DNA of 64,000 bases from the NCBI RefSeq assembly GCF_036227405.1, contig NZ_CP109473.1:6882001-6946000 (forward strand). The letters are read 5' to 3'. This DNA is from Streptomyces sp. NBC_01460. Lineage in GTDB: Bacteria; Actinomycetota; Actinomycetes; Streptomycetales; Streptomycetaceae. The notes under the pieces are model-generated. The model saw only the letters and a list, made by a program, of their open reading frames with translations. It did not search any database and had not been told where the DNA came from. A program made the position numbers and the translations under genes. Numbering within the stretch: position 1 is the stretch's first letter; every line of letters starts with the position of its first letter. Below, in pieces: positions 8,763 through 17,679 of the stretch.

Positions 8763-9767
8763 TCAGGCCTCGGGGATCTCCGTCATCCGCACCGGGCGGT
8801 GCTCCGCGCGCGACAGCTCGCACGCCTCGGCGATGCGCAGCGCGTGCAGCGCCTCCCGGCCGTCGCACGGGTTCTCACGCTCGCCGCGCACGACGCCGAG
8901 GAACGCGTCCAGCTCGGCCTCGTACGCCGGCGCGAACCGCTCCAGGAAGCCGGGCCACGGCTCGGCCGGTGCGGGCGGGCCCTGCGGCTCGGTGGAGGTG
9001 AGCGGCGTACGGTCGTCGAGGCCGACCGCGATCTGGTCCCGCTCGCCCGCCAGTTCCATGCGTACGTCGTAACCGGCCCCGTTGCACCGGGTGGCCGTGG
9101 CCGTGGCGAGCGTGCCGTCGTCCAGGGTCAGCAGCGCCGCCGCGGTGCCGACGTCGCCCGCCTCCCGGAACATCGCCGGGCCGGCGTCCGATCCGGTGGC
9201 GTACACCTCCGTCACCTCACGGCCCGTCACCCAGCGCAGGATGTCGAAGTCGTGCACCAGGCAGTCCCTGAACAGGCCCCCGGAGAGCGGCAGATACGCG
9301 GCCGGCGGGGGAGCGGGGTCGGACGTCGCCGCCCGTACGGTGTGGAGCCGGCCCAGGGCTCCGCCGCGCACGGCGGTGCGCGCGGCCGCGTACCCCGCGT
9401 CGAACCGCCGCATGAAGCCGAGCTGGAGCACGCTGCCCGCCCGCTCGACCTCGTGCAGGGCGCCGAGTGTTCCCGCCAGGTCCAGCGCGATCGGCTTCTC
9501 GCAGAAGGCGGGGAGGCCGGCGCGTGCCGCACGGCCGATGAGTTCCGCGTGCGCCGAGGTGGCCGACGTGATCACCACGGCGTCCACCCCCGCGCCGATG
9601 ACCTCCTCGGCGGACGCGACCGCGGTGGCTCCCGTCCGCGCCGCGGCCTCTCCGGCGCGGACGGGGTCCATGTCCGTCACGACCAGGGAGGCGACGGCCG
9701 GGTGCCGTGCCAGGACGCCCGCGTGGAAGGAGCCGATCCGGCCCGTGCCGATGAGTCCGATGCGCAT
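8763..9767 (-). CDS. Gfo/Idh/MocA family oxidoreductase (inositol 2-dehydrogenase-like)
   Basis: A 334-residue NAD(P)-dependent sugar or cyclitol dehydrogenase. The Rossmann motif is 'GLIGTGRIGSFHAGVLA' and the catalytic Lys is in 'FCEKPIALD'. The C-terminal Gfo/Idh domain follows, with 'DFDILRWVTG' containing the usual active-site Asp/His region ('HDFDILRW'). IolG-type enzymes oxidise myo-inositol or similar polyols. Start at the ATG that opens the Rossmann strand. It is divergent from a GntR/UTRA regulator and next to a sugar ABC importer and ROK kinase, all presumably one catabolic regulon. Confidence 0.88.
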   Translation of the reverse strand: MRIGLIGTGRIGSFHAGVLARHPAVASLVVTDMDPVRAGEAAARTGATAVASAEEVIGAGVDAVVITSATSAHAELIGRAARAGLPAFCEKPIALDLAGTLGALHEVERAGSVLQLGFMRRFDAGYAAARTAVRGGALGRLHTVRAATSDPAPPPAAYLPLSGGLFRDCLVHDFDILRWVTGREVTEVYATGSDAGPAMFREAGDVGTAAALLTLDDGTLATATATRCNGAGYDVRMELAGERDQIAVGLDDRTPLTSTEPQGPPAPAEPWPGFLERFAPAYEAELDAFLGVVRGERENPCDGREALHALRIAEACELSRAEHRPVRMTEIPEA

Positions 9768-9796
9768 GGACCCAACGTGCCGCCCCCCAGGCGCAC

Positions 9797-9817
9797 TGTC
9801 AACTATATGTCCTGACA
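9797..9817. promoter_or_regulatory. candidate GntR-family operator between the dehydrogenase and the regulator
   Basis: TGTCCTGACA (9808-9817) is a near-palindrome. With an upstream TGTCA (9797-9801) it also makes a longer TGTCA-N11-TGACA arrangement. It overlaps an AT-rich segment that reads TATAGT on the minus strand, a likely -10 of the dehydrogenase promoter. A closely related site occurs at 10652-10661 ahead of the importer operon, which supports a shared regulator, most simply the neighbouring GntR protein. Confidence 0.5.
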
Positions 9818-9860
9818 AATCGAAGGGTGCGGCGCGGCCGTACGGGGTACGCTCCGTGCC

Positions 9861-10622
9861 GTGCCCAAACCCGCCGCCGACTCCGCCGCCCTGGGGCTGG
9901 GCGTGGACCGCACCAGTCCCGTACCGCTCTACCACCAGCTGGCCCAGCAGCTGGAGGCGGCCGTCGAGCAGGGGCGGCTCGCACCCGGCAGCCTCCTCGG
10001 CAACGAGCTGGAGCTCGCCGCACGGCTCGGGCTCTCCCGGCCCACCGTCCGCCAGGCCATCCAGTCGCTCGTCGACAAGGGGCTGATGGTGCGTCGGCGC
10101 GGTGTCGGTACGCAGGTCGTGCACAGCCGTATCAAGCGCCCGCTCGAACTGAGCAGCCTCTACGACGACCTGGAGTCGGCCGGCCGGAAGCCGGCGACCC
10201 GGGTCCTGCGCAACGCGGTCGAGCCGGCCACGCCGGAGGTCGCCGCCGCGCTCGGGGTGGAGGAGGGCAGCGAGGTGCATCTCGTCGAGCGGGTGCGGTA
10301 CGCGCACGACGAGCCCGTGGCGCTCCTGCGCAACCACCTGCCGCCGCGGCTGATGGACCTCTCCACCGAGCGGCTGGAGTCGACCGGCCTGTACCGGATG
10401 ATGCGCGGCTCGGGGATCACCCTGCACAGCGCCCGGCAGACCGTCGGGGCCAGGGCCGCCACGGCGGAGGAGGGGGAACTGCTCGCCGAGCCCGCGGGCG
10501 CGCCGCTGCTGACCATGGAGCGCACCACCTTCGACGACGGCGGCCGGGCGGTCGAATTCGGTGCGCACGTCTACCGCGCCTCGCGGTACGCCTTCGAGTT
10601 CCAGCTGCTCGTCCGGTCCTGA
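9861..10622 (+). CDS. GntR family regulator with UTRA domain (HutC subfamily)
   Basis: A 253-residue regulator. The N-terminal winged helix contains 'LYHQLAQQLEAAVEQG' followed by 'ELAARLGLSRPTVRQAIQSLVDKGLMVRRRGVGTQV', the GntR signature. The C-terminal UTRA effector-binding domain spans roughly residues 95-245 ('LVERVRYAHDEPVALLRNHLPPRL', 'LLTMERTTFDDGGRAVEFGAHVYRASRYAFEFQLL'). HutC-type regulators bind small sugars or acids and are usually repressors. GTG start at 9861. Its position between the dehydrogenase and the sugar importer makes both likely targets; see the related sites at 9808 and 10652. Confidence 0.9.
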   Translation: MPKPAADSAALGLGVDRTSPVPLYHQLAQQLEAAVEQGRLAPGSLLGNELELAARLGLSRPTVRQAIQSLVDKGLMVRRRGVGTQVVHSRIKRPLELSSLYDDLESAGRKPATRVLRNAVEPATPEVAAALGVEEGSEVHLVERVRYAHDEPVALLRNHLPPRLMDLSTERLESTGLYRMMRGSGITLHSARQTVGARAATAEEGELLAEPAGAPLLTMERTTFDDGGRAVEFGAHVYRASRYAFEFQLLVRS

Positions 10623-10651
10623 GCTCCCGGGCCGCCGCCCTTCTGTAAGAA

Positions 10652-10696
10652 TGTTCGGACAAAAGCATTGACGTGGTCATGCTAGGTCGCTAGAAC
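10652..10696 (+). promoter_or_regulatory. operator and promoter of the sugar importer operon
   Basis: TGTTCGGACA (10652-10661) matches the site at 9808-9817 in 7 of 10 positions including both outer arms. It lies immediately upstream of a promoter-like pair, TTGACG (10668-10673) and TAGAAC (10691-10696), separated by 17 bases. The position just ahead of the -35 fits control of the importer genes by the GntR protein. Only the pattern is seen; binding is inferred. Confidence 0.5.
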
Positions 10697-10738
10697 GACG
10701 GAAGGGCGCGCCCCGCGCCCCTGCCGGGCCGTGACGGA

Positions 10739-10795
10739 CCGGGCTCGGGGATACTTGGCCCGCCGGGCGGCGGGCGTACGTATCCCCGAGCCCGG
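10739..10795 (+). other. long 5'-leader hairpin ahead of the sugar importer
   Basis: A perfect 16-base-pair stem (10739-10754 with 10780-10795). Its 25-base loop contains a second G+C-rich hairpin, CCCGCC with GGCGGG. It lies downstream of the predicted promoter and about 45 bases before the lipoprotein start, so it would be in the mRNA leader. No T-tract follows. It could be a terminator of the regulator gene, an attenuator, or a 5' stabilising element. Confidence 0.55.
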
Positions 10796-10840
10796 CTTCA
10801 CCAGGCAGCACAACGAGCAGCACTAGAAGGGCACGGCGTC

Positions 10841-11854
10841 GTGGCAAGGGTTCGGACAGGGGTACGCGCGATGGGCGCCGTGCTGGCAGCGGTACTGGCG
10901 GCCTCCCTCGCGGGATGCAGCAGCACCGGCGGCAAGCGGGCGGAGGAGCGTGCGGCCCAGCAGGCCGCCGAGGGCCGGTCCGCGGTGAACACGCCCCGCT
11001 GGACATTCGCGATGGTCACCCACTCGGGTGATGGCGACACCTTCTGGGACATCGTCCAGAAGGGCGCCAAGCAGGCGGCCGAGAAGGACAACATCAACTT
11101 CCTGTACTCGCACAACGACGAGGGCCAGCAGCAGGCCGAGCTCGTCCAGACCGCGATCGACAAGAAGGTCGACGGCCTGATCGTCTCGCTGGCCAAGCCC
11201 GACTCGATGAAGACCGTCGTGGCCAAGGCCGTCAAGGCCGGCATCCCCGTCATCACGGTGAACTCCGGCTCCGCCGAGTCCAAGGCCTTCGGCGCGCTCA
11301 CCCACATCGGCCAGGACGAGTCCATCGCCGGCGAGGCCGTCGGCGACGAGCTGAACGGGCGCAAGCGCAAGAAGGTCCTCTGCGTCCTGCACGAGCAGGG
11401 CAACGTCGGCCACGAGCAGCGCTGCGCCGGGGCGAAGAAGACGTTCGACGGGACGATGCAGAACCTCTACGTCGACGGCACCAACATGCCCGACGTCCAG
11501 TCCTCCATCGAGGCCAAGCTGAGCGCCGACAAGGACATCGACGCCGTCGTCACCCTCGGCGCCCCGTTTGCCGCGGCGGCCGTCAAGGCGAAGCGGACCG
11601 CGGGCAGCGAGACCGAGGTCGACACCTTCGACCTCAACGCCAGCGTCGCCGCCGGCCTGAAGGACAAGTCGCTCGGCTTCGCCGTCGACCAGCAGCCCTA
11701 CCTCCAGGGGTACGAGGCCGTCGACCTGCTCTGGCTCTACCGCTACAACCAGAACGTGCTCGGAGGCGGCCTGCCCGTCCTGACCGGCCCGCAGGTCATC
11801 ACGGCCGACGACGCCGACGCGCTCGCCGAATACACGAACCGGGGGACGCGATGA
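10841..11854 (+). CDS. sugar ABC transporter substrate-binding lipoprotein
   Basis: A 337-residue exported lipoprotein. The signal peptide has Arg near the start and a hydrophobic core ending in the lipobox LAGC (Cys near residue 25). The mature part is a periplasmic-binding-protein fold of the ribose/galactose (PBP type 1) group: '[24 protein letters not shown]', '[16 protein letters not shown]' and '[11 protein letters not shown]'. Its C-terminal '[23 protein letters not shown]' is typical of RbsB/inositol-type proteins. It delivers sugar or cyclitol to the permease encoded next, whose start overlaps its stop (ATGA). Start GTG at 10841. Confidence 0.9.
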   Translation: MARVRTGVRAMGAVLAAVLAASLAGCSSTGGKRAEERAAQQAAEGRSAVNTPRWTFAMVTHSGDGDTFWDIVQKGAKQAAEKDNINFLYSHNDEGQQQAELVQTAIDKKVDGLIVSLAKPDSMKTVVAKAVKAGIPVITVNSGSAESKAFGALTHIGQDESIAGEAVGDELNGRKRKKVLCVLHEQGNVGHEQRCAGAKKTFDGTMQNLYVDGTNMPDVQSSIEAKLSADKDIDAVVTLGAPFAAAAVKAKRTAGSETEVDTFDLNASVAAGLKDKSLGFAVDQQPYLQGYEAVDLLWLYRYNQNVLGGGLPVLTGPQVITADDADALAEYTNRGTR

Positions 11855-12900
11855 CGGCGACCGGGCAACCGGCGGCGCCCCGCACCGACGAACGCCTCCT
11901 GCGCACCTCCCCGCTGCGCAAGCTGCTCGGCAGGCCCGAGCTCGGCTCGGTCGTCGGGGCCGCGGCCGTCTTCCTCTTCTTCGCGATCGTCGCCGACAGC
12001 TTCCTCCAGGCCTCCAGCCTCGGCACGGTGCTGTACGCGGCGTCCACCATCGGGATCATGGCGGCGCCCGTGGCGCTCCTGATGATCGGCGGCGAGTTCG
12101 ACCTCTCCGCCGGTGTGATGGTCACCAGCTCCGCGCTGATCTCCTCGATGTTCAGCTACCAGATGACGGCCAACGTCTGGGTGGGCGTCCTCGTGTCGCT
12201 CCTGATCACCCTCGGCTTCGGCGCGTTCAACGGCTTCATGCTGACCCGTACCAAGCTCCCGAGCTTCATCATCACGCTCGGCACGTTCCTCATGCTGACC
12301 GGCCTGAACCTCGGTTTCACCAAGCTGATCAGCGGCACGGTGTCCACCAAGGCCATCGGGAACATGGAGGGCTTCGACTCCGCCCGCAAGGTCTTCGCGT
12401 CCTACCTCACCGTCGGCGGCGTCGAGCTGAAGGTCACCATCCTGTGGTGGGCCGGGCTCGTCGCGATCGCCACCTGGATCCTGATCCGCACCCGCTTCGG
12501 CAACTGGATCTTCGCCGTCGGCGGCCAGTCGGACGCCGCGCGCGCGGTCGGCGTGCCCGTGATCCGCACCCGGATCGGGCTCTACCTCGGGGTCGCCTTC
12601 GCGGCCTGGGTCTCCGGGCAGCACCTGCTGTTCTCGTACGACGTCGTGCAGTCCGGCGAGGGCGTCGGCAACGAGCTGATCTACATCATCGCGGCCGTCA
12701 TCGGCGGCTGTCTGATCACCGGCGGCTACGGCTCCGCGGTCGGCTCCGCCGTGGGCGCGATCATCTTCGGCATGACCAGCAAGGGCATCGTGTACGCGGA
12801 GTGGAACCCCGACTGGTTCAAGTTCTTCCTGGGAGCGATGCTGCTCCTGGCCACCCTGCTCAACGCATGGGTACGCAAGCGTGCGGAGGCGACGAAATGA
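11851..12900 (+). CDS. sugar ABC transporter permease (RbsC/FrcB type)
   Basis: A 349-residue integral membrane protein of the BPD_transp_2 family with about nine to ten hydrophobic segments. The hallmark motif is '[22 protein letters not shown]', the conserved GGxDLSxG loop of ribose/xylose/inositol permeases. The EAA-like region is '[20 protein letters not shown]'. It forms the transmembrane channel with the lipoprotein encoded before it and the ATPase encoded after it; both gene junctions overlap by four bases, so the three are translationally coupled. Confidence 0.92.
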   Translation: MTATGQPAAPRTDERLLRTSPLRKLLGRPELGSVVGAAAVFLFFAIVADSFLQASSLGTVLYAASTIGIMAAPVALLMIGGEFDLSAGVMVTSSALISSMFSYQMTANVWVGVLVSLLITLGFGAFNGFMLTRTKLPSFIITLGTFLMLTGLNLGFTKLISGTVSTKAIGNMEGFDSARKVFASYLTVGGVELKVTILWWAGLVAIATWILIRTRFGNWIFAVGGQSDAARAVGVPVIRTRIGLYLGVAFAAWVSGQHLLFSYDVVQSGEGVGNELIYIIAAVIGGCLITGGYGSAVGSAVGAIIFGMTSKGIVYAEWNPDWFKFFLGAMLLLATLLNAWVRKRAEATK

Positions 12901-13757
12901 CGGCCACCCAGGCTCCGGCCCCCCGGGACACGGCCGGCCCGGCGCTCGTCGAGCTCGACGGCGTCAGCAAGTACTACGGCAACATCAAGGCCCTGGAGAA
13001 CGTCTCGCTGGTGGTCCACGCGGGGGAGATCTCCTGCGTCCTCGGCGACAACGGCGCCGGCAAGTCCACCCTCATCAAGATCATCGCGGGGCTCCACCGG
13101 CACGACGCCGGGACGTTCCTGATCGAGGGCGAGGAGACCACGCTCGTCAACCCGCGCGACGCGCTCGACCGGGGCATCGCCACCGTCCACCAGGACCTCG
13201 CCGTCGTTCCGCTCATGCCGGTCTGGCGCAACTTCTTCCTCGGCTCGGAACCGACGAAGGGCTCGGGCCCGTTCAAGCGCCTCGACGTGAAGCGGATGAG
13301 GGAGACGACCCGCGCGGAGCTGCTCCGCATGGGCATCGACCTGCGCGACGTCGACCAGCCCATCGGCACCCTGTCGGGTGGCGAACGCCAGTGCGTGGCC
13401 ATCGCCCGCGCCGTCTATTTCGGTGCCAAGGTCCTCGTCCTCGACGAGCCGACCGCGGCGCTCGGCGTCAAGCAGTCCGGGGTCGTCCTCAAGTACGTCG
13501 CGGCCGCCAGGGACGCCGGGCTCGGCGTGGTCCTCATCACGCACAACCCGCACCACGCCTACCTCGTGGGCGACCGGTTCGTCCTGCTCAAGCGCGGCGC
13601 GATGTCCGGAAGCCACACCAAGGACGACGTCACGCTGGACGAGCTGACCCGTCAGATGGCAGGTGGGAGCGAGCTCGACGAGCTCAGCCACGAGCTCGAG
13701 AGGGCCCCGTCGCCGGACCGCCTCGGCGGCCGTCCGGTCGGCGACGACACCCCGTAA
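12897..13757 (+). CDS. sugar ABC transporter ATP-binding protein (single NBD)
   Basis: A 286-residue ATPase with Walker A '[10 protein letters not shown]', Q-loop region '[13 protein letters not shown]', signature '[15 protein letters not shown]', Walker B '[11 protein letters not shown]' and switch His in '[10 protein letters not shown]'. Most ribose/xylose importers of this class use a fused double-domain ATPase of about 500 residues. This one has a single domain, like FrcA-type fructose systems, and would act as a homodimer. The acidic C-terminal tail ('[10 protein letters not shown]') is not part of the ATPase fold. ATGA overlap with the permease. Confidence 0.92.
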   Translation: MTATQAPAPRDTAGPALVELDGVSKYYGNIKALENVSLVVHAGEISCVLGDNGAGKSTLIKIIAGLHRHDAGTFLIEGEETTLVNPRDALDRGIATVHQDLAVVPLMPVWRNFFLGSEPTKGSGPFKRLDVKRMRETTRAELLRMGIDLRDVDQPIGTLSGGERQCVAIARAVYFGAKVLVLDEPTAALGVKQSGVVLKYVAAARDAGLGVVLITHNPHHAYLVGDRFVLLKRGAMSGSHTKDDVTLDELTRQMAGGSELDELSHELERAPSPDRLGGRPVGDDTP

Positions 13758-13889
13758 ACCCCGTCCCGCACCCCGTGCCCCCGACCCGGAGACCGGTTCC
13801 GGGGGCGCGGGAATGGCAGAATCGTGGGCGGCGGGCGCCGTCCGCCGCCGGACCGACCACCGCCCGGCCCCCCGACCTGCGCAGGGACG

Positions 13890-15053
13890 ATGAGCACGTA
13901 CCGCGACTTCACACACCGCGGCTCCGCCCGCGCCACCGTCCTGCGGACCGTCGGCACGAGGGAGCGGCGCTCGCACCTCACAGCGCCCCGGGTCCCCACC
14001 GTCGGCATCGACATCGGCGGGACGAAGGTGATGGCCGGCGTCGTCGACGCGGACGGCAACATCCTGGAGACCCTGAAGACCGAGACGCCGGACAAGTCCA
14101 AGAGCCCCAAGGTCGTCGAGGACACCATCGTCGAACTGGTCCTGGACCTCTCCGACCGGCACGACGTGCACGCCGTGGGCATCGGCGCGGCGGGCTGGGT
14201 CGACGCGGACCGCTCGAAGGTGCTGTTCGCCCCGCACCTCGCGTGGCGCGACGAACCCCTCCGCGACGCCATCGCCTCCCGGCTGGTGGTCCCCGTCATG
14301 GTCGACAACGACGCGAACACGGCGGCGTGGGCGGAGTGGCGCTTCGGCGCGGGACGCGGCGAGGACCACCTCGTCATGATCACGCTGGGCACCGGCATCG
14401 GCGGCGCGATCCTCGAGGACGGGCACGTCAAGCGGGGCAAGTACGGAGTCGCGGGTGAGTTCGGCCACATGCAGGTCGTGCCCGGAGGCCACCGCTGCCC
14501 CTGCGGCAACCGCGGGTGCTGGGAGCAGTACAGCTCGGGCAACGCCCTCGTGCGCGAGGCCAGGGAGCTGGCCGCGGCGGACTCCCCGGTGGCACACGGC
14601 ATCATCGAGCGGGTCAAGGGCAACATCCCCGACATCACCGGACCGCTCATCACCGAGCTGGCCCGCGAGGGCGACGCCATGTGCGTCGAGCTCCTCCAGG
14701 ACATCGGCCAGTGGCTCGGCGTCGGCATCGCCAACCTCGCGGCGGCCCTGGACCCGTCCTGCTTCGTCATCGGCGGCGGCGTCAGCGCGGCCGACGACCT
14801 GCTGATCGGCCCGGCCCGGGACGCCTTCAAGCGCCACCTCACCGGCCGTGGCTACCGCCCCGAGGCCCGGATCGCGAAGGCACAGCTCGGCCCCGAGGCG
14901 GGTATGGTCGGCGCCGCCGACCTGGCACGCCTGGTCGCCCGCAGGTTCCGGCGGACCAACCGCCGCCGGGTCGAGCGCTACGAGCGGTACGCGCAGTTCT
15001 ACGACCAGGCCGCGAGCACCATCCGGAACACCCGCAGCACCCGCACCGACTGA
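13890..15053 (+). CDS. ROK family glucokinase-like sugar kinase
   Basis: A 387-residue sugar kinase of the ROK family. The N-terminal phosphate loop is 'VGIDIGGTKVMAGVVD', the sugar-binding and catalytic segment is 'VDNDANTAAWAEW' (catalytic Asp of the DNDAN motif), then 'TLGTGIGGAI', and the zinc motif 'GHRCPCGNRGCWEQ' is preceded by the family's 'GEFGHM'. It has no N-terminal HTH, so it is an enzyme and not a NagC-type repressor. The ATG at 13890 follows GCAGGGA. An Arg-rich C-terminal tail after residue ~350 is unusual. It lies 130 bases after the importer ATPase and probably phosphorylates the imported sugar. Confidence 0.9.
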   Translation: MSTYRDFTHRGSARATVLRTVGTRERRSHLTAPRVPTVGIDIGGTKVMAGVVDADGNILETLKTETPDKSKSPKVVEDTIVELVLDLSDRHDVHAVGIGAAGWVDADRSKVLFAPHLAWRDEPLRDAIASRLVVPVMVDNDANTAAWAEWRFGAGRGEDHLVMITLGTGIGGAILEDGHVKRGKYGVAGEFGHMQVVPGGHRCPCGNRGCWEQYSSGNALVREARELAAADSPVAHGIIERVKGNIPDITGPLITELAREGDAMCVELLQDIGQWLGVGIANLAAALDPSCFVIGGGVSAADDLLIGPARDAFKRHLTGRGYRPEARIAKAQLGPEAGMVGAADLARLVARRFRRTNRRRVERYERYAQFYDQAASTIRNTRSTRTD

Positions 15054-15129
15054 TCCGCGGGCCGCGCGCCGCGGCACCCGGCCACACCCGCACCCCGCTC
15101 CGTACCGCAGCCTCGAGGGATCACCGACC

Positions 15130-15837
15130 ATGACCGCAGCCGAGCAGAACATCGTGCCGCGCCAGCCACCTTCGTCCGGCTCCTCCGGTGCCTCCGGTTC
15201 CTCGGAGGCACCGGGCCCGCAGGGCTCGACGGGAGCCGCCGGCCCTGCGGGCCCCTCCGGCCCGGCAGGCCCCGCCGGTCCCCCGTCCGGGGACGGCGAC
15301 GGGACTCCTCCCCAGGACCGGCGCAGGATGATCCGCCGTCGGCTGATCACGCTGACGATCATCGTGCTGCTCATCGGCATCCCGGCGGGCTACCTGGTGA
15401 TCTCCGCCGGCCAGAGCCGCCGCTCCGGCAAGGACAAGGAGGCCGAGGCCTCCGCCCAGGGACTGCGCGAGGACTGGCCGTCCGGGATGCAGCGGAGGAT
15501 CTTCGAGCTGCCGATCCCGGGCAATGCGATCGGCGTCCAGTACTACGAGACGAACAACTGGAAGGCCAGCCGGATGTACGTGAAGTTCCGTACGACGTCC
15601 GCCGGGCTCGACCGCTTCCTGAGCGGCGTAGGGACCGGCCGGGCCGCGCTGGAGACCGGCAAGGTGACCATCGCCGAACGGGACGTCAAGATCACCGGGT
15701 GGTACTTCGGACCCGGTGTCGACTGGGCGGGAACGGTCCACAAGAACAAGAAGCCGCGCCCCACCCAGAACATCACCGTCAACATGACCGATCCGGCTGC
15801 CCCGGTCGTCTACGTGGTCTCCGCGGCGACCCCCTGA
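15130..15837 (+). CDS. membrane protein with collagen-like N-terminal tract
   Basis: A 235-residue protein. Residues about 28-55 form a run of Gly-X-Y triplets rich in GPA and GPS ('GPAGPSGPAGPAGPP'), i.e. collagen-like. A single membrane helix follows ('LITLTIIVLLIGIPAGYLVISA', about residues 73-95) after an Arg-rich stop, then a ~140-residue C-terminal domain predicted to be outside the cell. No named family is recognised for that domain. The short gap after the ROK kinase and the same strand suggest cotranscription. The Gly-X-Y tract before the helix would be cytoplasmic if the positive-inside rule holds. Confidence 0.75.
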   Translation: MTAAEQNIVPRQPPSSGSSGASGSSEAPGPQGSTGAAGPAGPSGPAGPAGPPSGDGDGTPPQDRRRMIRRRLITLTIIVLLIGIPAGYLVISAGQSRRSGKDKEAEASAQGLREDWPSGMQRRIFELPIPGNAIGVQYYETNNWKASRMYVKFRTTSAGLDRFLSGVGTGRAALETGKVTIAERDVKITGWYFGPGVDWAGTVHKNKKPRPTQNITVNMTDPAAPVVYVVSAATP

Positions 15838-15873
15838 CGGGGAACGGACGGGCCGCTCATTACCCTGGAGCGA

Positions 15874-17667
15874 GTGAGTGACGTGAGCGAGACGACCCCC
15901 CAGCCCGCCCGGCCCCCGCTGACAGCCGACCCCGAGCCCTTGCGGGGCGAGGTGATCCGGCAGCTGCCCGAGGCTCCGGGGCTCGAGTCAGGCCCCTACG
16001 CACAGGCCCCCGGGCCCATGGGCGTCCAGCCTCGGACGGCCACACCGCCCCCGCCGCAGCCGGTTCCGGGGCGGTACGACACGCAGCCGCAGAGGGGACC
16101 GTACGAAGCCCAGCCGCAGCAGAATCCCGGGCAGTACGGCACCCAGCCGCAGCCCCAGCCGGTCTCCGGGCAGCACGAGACCCCGCCGCCGTCGCAGCCC
16201 GGGCCGCAATACGCCCAGCCCACGCAGCAATACGCCCAGCCCACGCAGCAGTACGCCCAGCCCACGCCGGCCCAGCCGTACACCCCGGCCGCGCCGCAGG
16301 CTCCCCAGCAGCCCCAGGACCTCCGCGGCGCGCAGCCGGGCGGCCCCCCGGCGCAGCAGGGGCCCCCGTCCGGCCCCGCGCCGCAGGCGCCGTCGCCGGG
16401 CCGGCTGCTCCAGTACCGTTTCGACGGCCCGGAAGACGCCCCGGTCCTCGTCCTGGGGCCCTCCCTGGGAGTCACCTGGCACATGTGGGACCGCCAGATA
16501 CCCGAGCTGTCCCAGCACTGGCGCATCTTCCGCTACGACCTGCCGGGGCACGGCGGGGCCCCCGCCCACCCCGCCGCCGCGGTCACCGACCTCGCCGACC
16601 GCCTCCTCGCCACCCTGGACAGCGTCGGTGTCCAGCGCTTCGGGTACGCGGGCTGCTCGATCGGCGGCGCCGTCGGCGCCGACCTGGCACTGCGCCACCC
16701 GCACCGGGTGGCGGCCCTGGCGCTCGTCGCCGCGTCGCCGCGCTTCGGAACCGCCGACGAATTCCGCCGGCGCGGGGTGGTCGTCCGCACCAACGGCCTG
16801 GAGCCGATCGCGCGTACCTCCCCGGAACGCTGGTTCACCCCCGGCTTCGCCGCCGCGCAGCCGGCCATCGTCGAGTGGGCCGTCCAGATGGTCCGCACCA
16901 CCGACCCCGGCTGCTACATCGCCTCCTGCGAGGCCCTGGCCGCCTTCGACATCCGGGCGGAGCTGCCCCGCATCGGTGTGCCGACCCTCGTCCTGGTCGG
17001 TGCCGAGGACAAGGTCACCGGCCCCGCCGAGGCCCGGAACCTCGTCGCGGGCATCCCGGACGCCCGGCTCGCCCTGGTCCCCGGCGCCTCCCACCTGGCT
17101 CCGGTCGAGCAGCCGGCCGCCGTCACCGACCTGCTGCTCATGCACTTCTCGACCGCGTGGCAGGACACCCTGGCGTCGATCCCCGTGCCGTCGTCCCCGG
17201 GCTTCGCCGCCCCGTTCGCCCCGGTCGTGCCCGTCGCGGAGATCACGGCCGCGGTCGTCCTGCCCGACGCCTCCCCGACCGGACGCAGCGACCGGTACGA
17301 GCGGGGGATGAAGGTCCGGCGCGAGGTGCTCGGCGACGCCCATGTGGACGCCGCGTCGGCAGCGTCGGACGGCTTCACCGACGACTTCCAGGAGCTCCTC
17401 ACCCGCTACGCCTGGGGCGAGATCTGGAGCCGGGAGGGACTCGACCGCAGGTCCCGCAGCTGTGTCTCCCTCACCGCGGTCGTCGCGTCGGGACACCTGG
17501 GCGGCCTCGCCCAGCACGTCAGGGCGGCTCTGCGCAACGGCCTCACGCCGGTCGAGATCAAGGAGGTGCTGCTGCAGACGGCCGTCTACTGCGGCGTCCC
17601 GGCGGCAGGCGCGGCGTTCGAGATCGCGCAGTCCGTGATCCAGGAGGAAACCACCCCGCCCGCGTAG
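15874..17667 (+). CDS. PcaD-PcaC fusion: 3-oxoadipate enol-lactonase / 4-carboxymuconolactone decarboxylase
   Basis: A 597-residue fusion. Residues ~175-430 are an alpha/beta hydrolase with nucleophile elbow 'GCSIGG' and catalytic His in 'PGASHLAPVEQP' (PcaD-like). Residues ~460-590 are a carboxymuconolactone decarboxylase domain ('RRSRSCVSLTAVVASGHLGGLAQHVRAAL', 'VLLQTAVYCGVPAA'). The pair catalyses consecutive steps of the protocatechuate branch of the beta-ketoadipate pathway, and fused PcaL forms are known in actinomycetes. Unusual here is a ~165-residue Pro/Gln-rich disordered N-terminal extension with QYAQPTQ repeats. No other pca gene is adjacent. GTG start at 15874 behind GGAG. Confidence 0.82.
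   Translation: MSDVSETTPQPARPPLTADPEPLRGEVIRQLPEAPGLESGPYAQAPGPMGVQPRTATPPPPQPVPGRYDTQPQRGPYEAQPQQNPGQYGTQPQPQPVSGQHETPPPSQPGPQYAQPTQQYAQPTQQYAQPTPAQPYTPAAPQAPQQPQDLRGAQPGGPPAQQGPPSGPAPQAPSPGRLLQYRFDGPEDAPVLVLGPSLGVTWHMWDRQIPELSQHWRIFRYDLPGHGGAPAHPAAAVTDLADRLLATLDSVGVQRFGYAGCSIGGAVGADLALRHPHRVAALALVAASPRFGTADEFRRRGVVVRTNGLEPIARTSPERWFTPGFAAAQPAIVEWAVQMVRTTDPGCYIASCEALAAFDIRAELPRIGVPTLVLVGAEDKVTGPAEARNLVAGIPDARLALVPGASHLAPVEQPAAVTDLLLMHFSTAWQDTLASIPVPSSPGFAAPFAPVVPVAEITAAVVLPDASPTGRSDRYERGMKVRREVLGDAHVDAASAASDGFTDDFQELLTRYAWGEIWSREGLDRRSRSCVSLTAVVASGHLGGLAQHVRAALRNGLTPVEIKEVLLQTAVYCGVPAAGAAFEIAQSVIQEETTPPA
16207..16269 (+). repeat. 21-bp tandem repeat, three copies, inside the PcaD-PcaC gene
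   Basis: Units 16207-16227, 16228-16248 and 16249-16269. The first two are identical and the third differs at two positions. Each encodes QYAQPTQ-type heptads in the disordered N-terminal extension. The near-identity at DNA level suggests recent slippage expansion, so the copy number may vary between strains. Confidence 0.85.
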
Positions 17668-17679
17668 CAGGATGGTGGC

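Noticed and set aside
8763..10568. A 601-residue fusion upstream of the dehydrogenase
   Set aside because: The Rossmann strand starts at 9767; the upstream part is antisense to the GntR gene and has no homology-like features.
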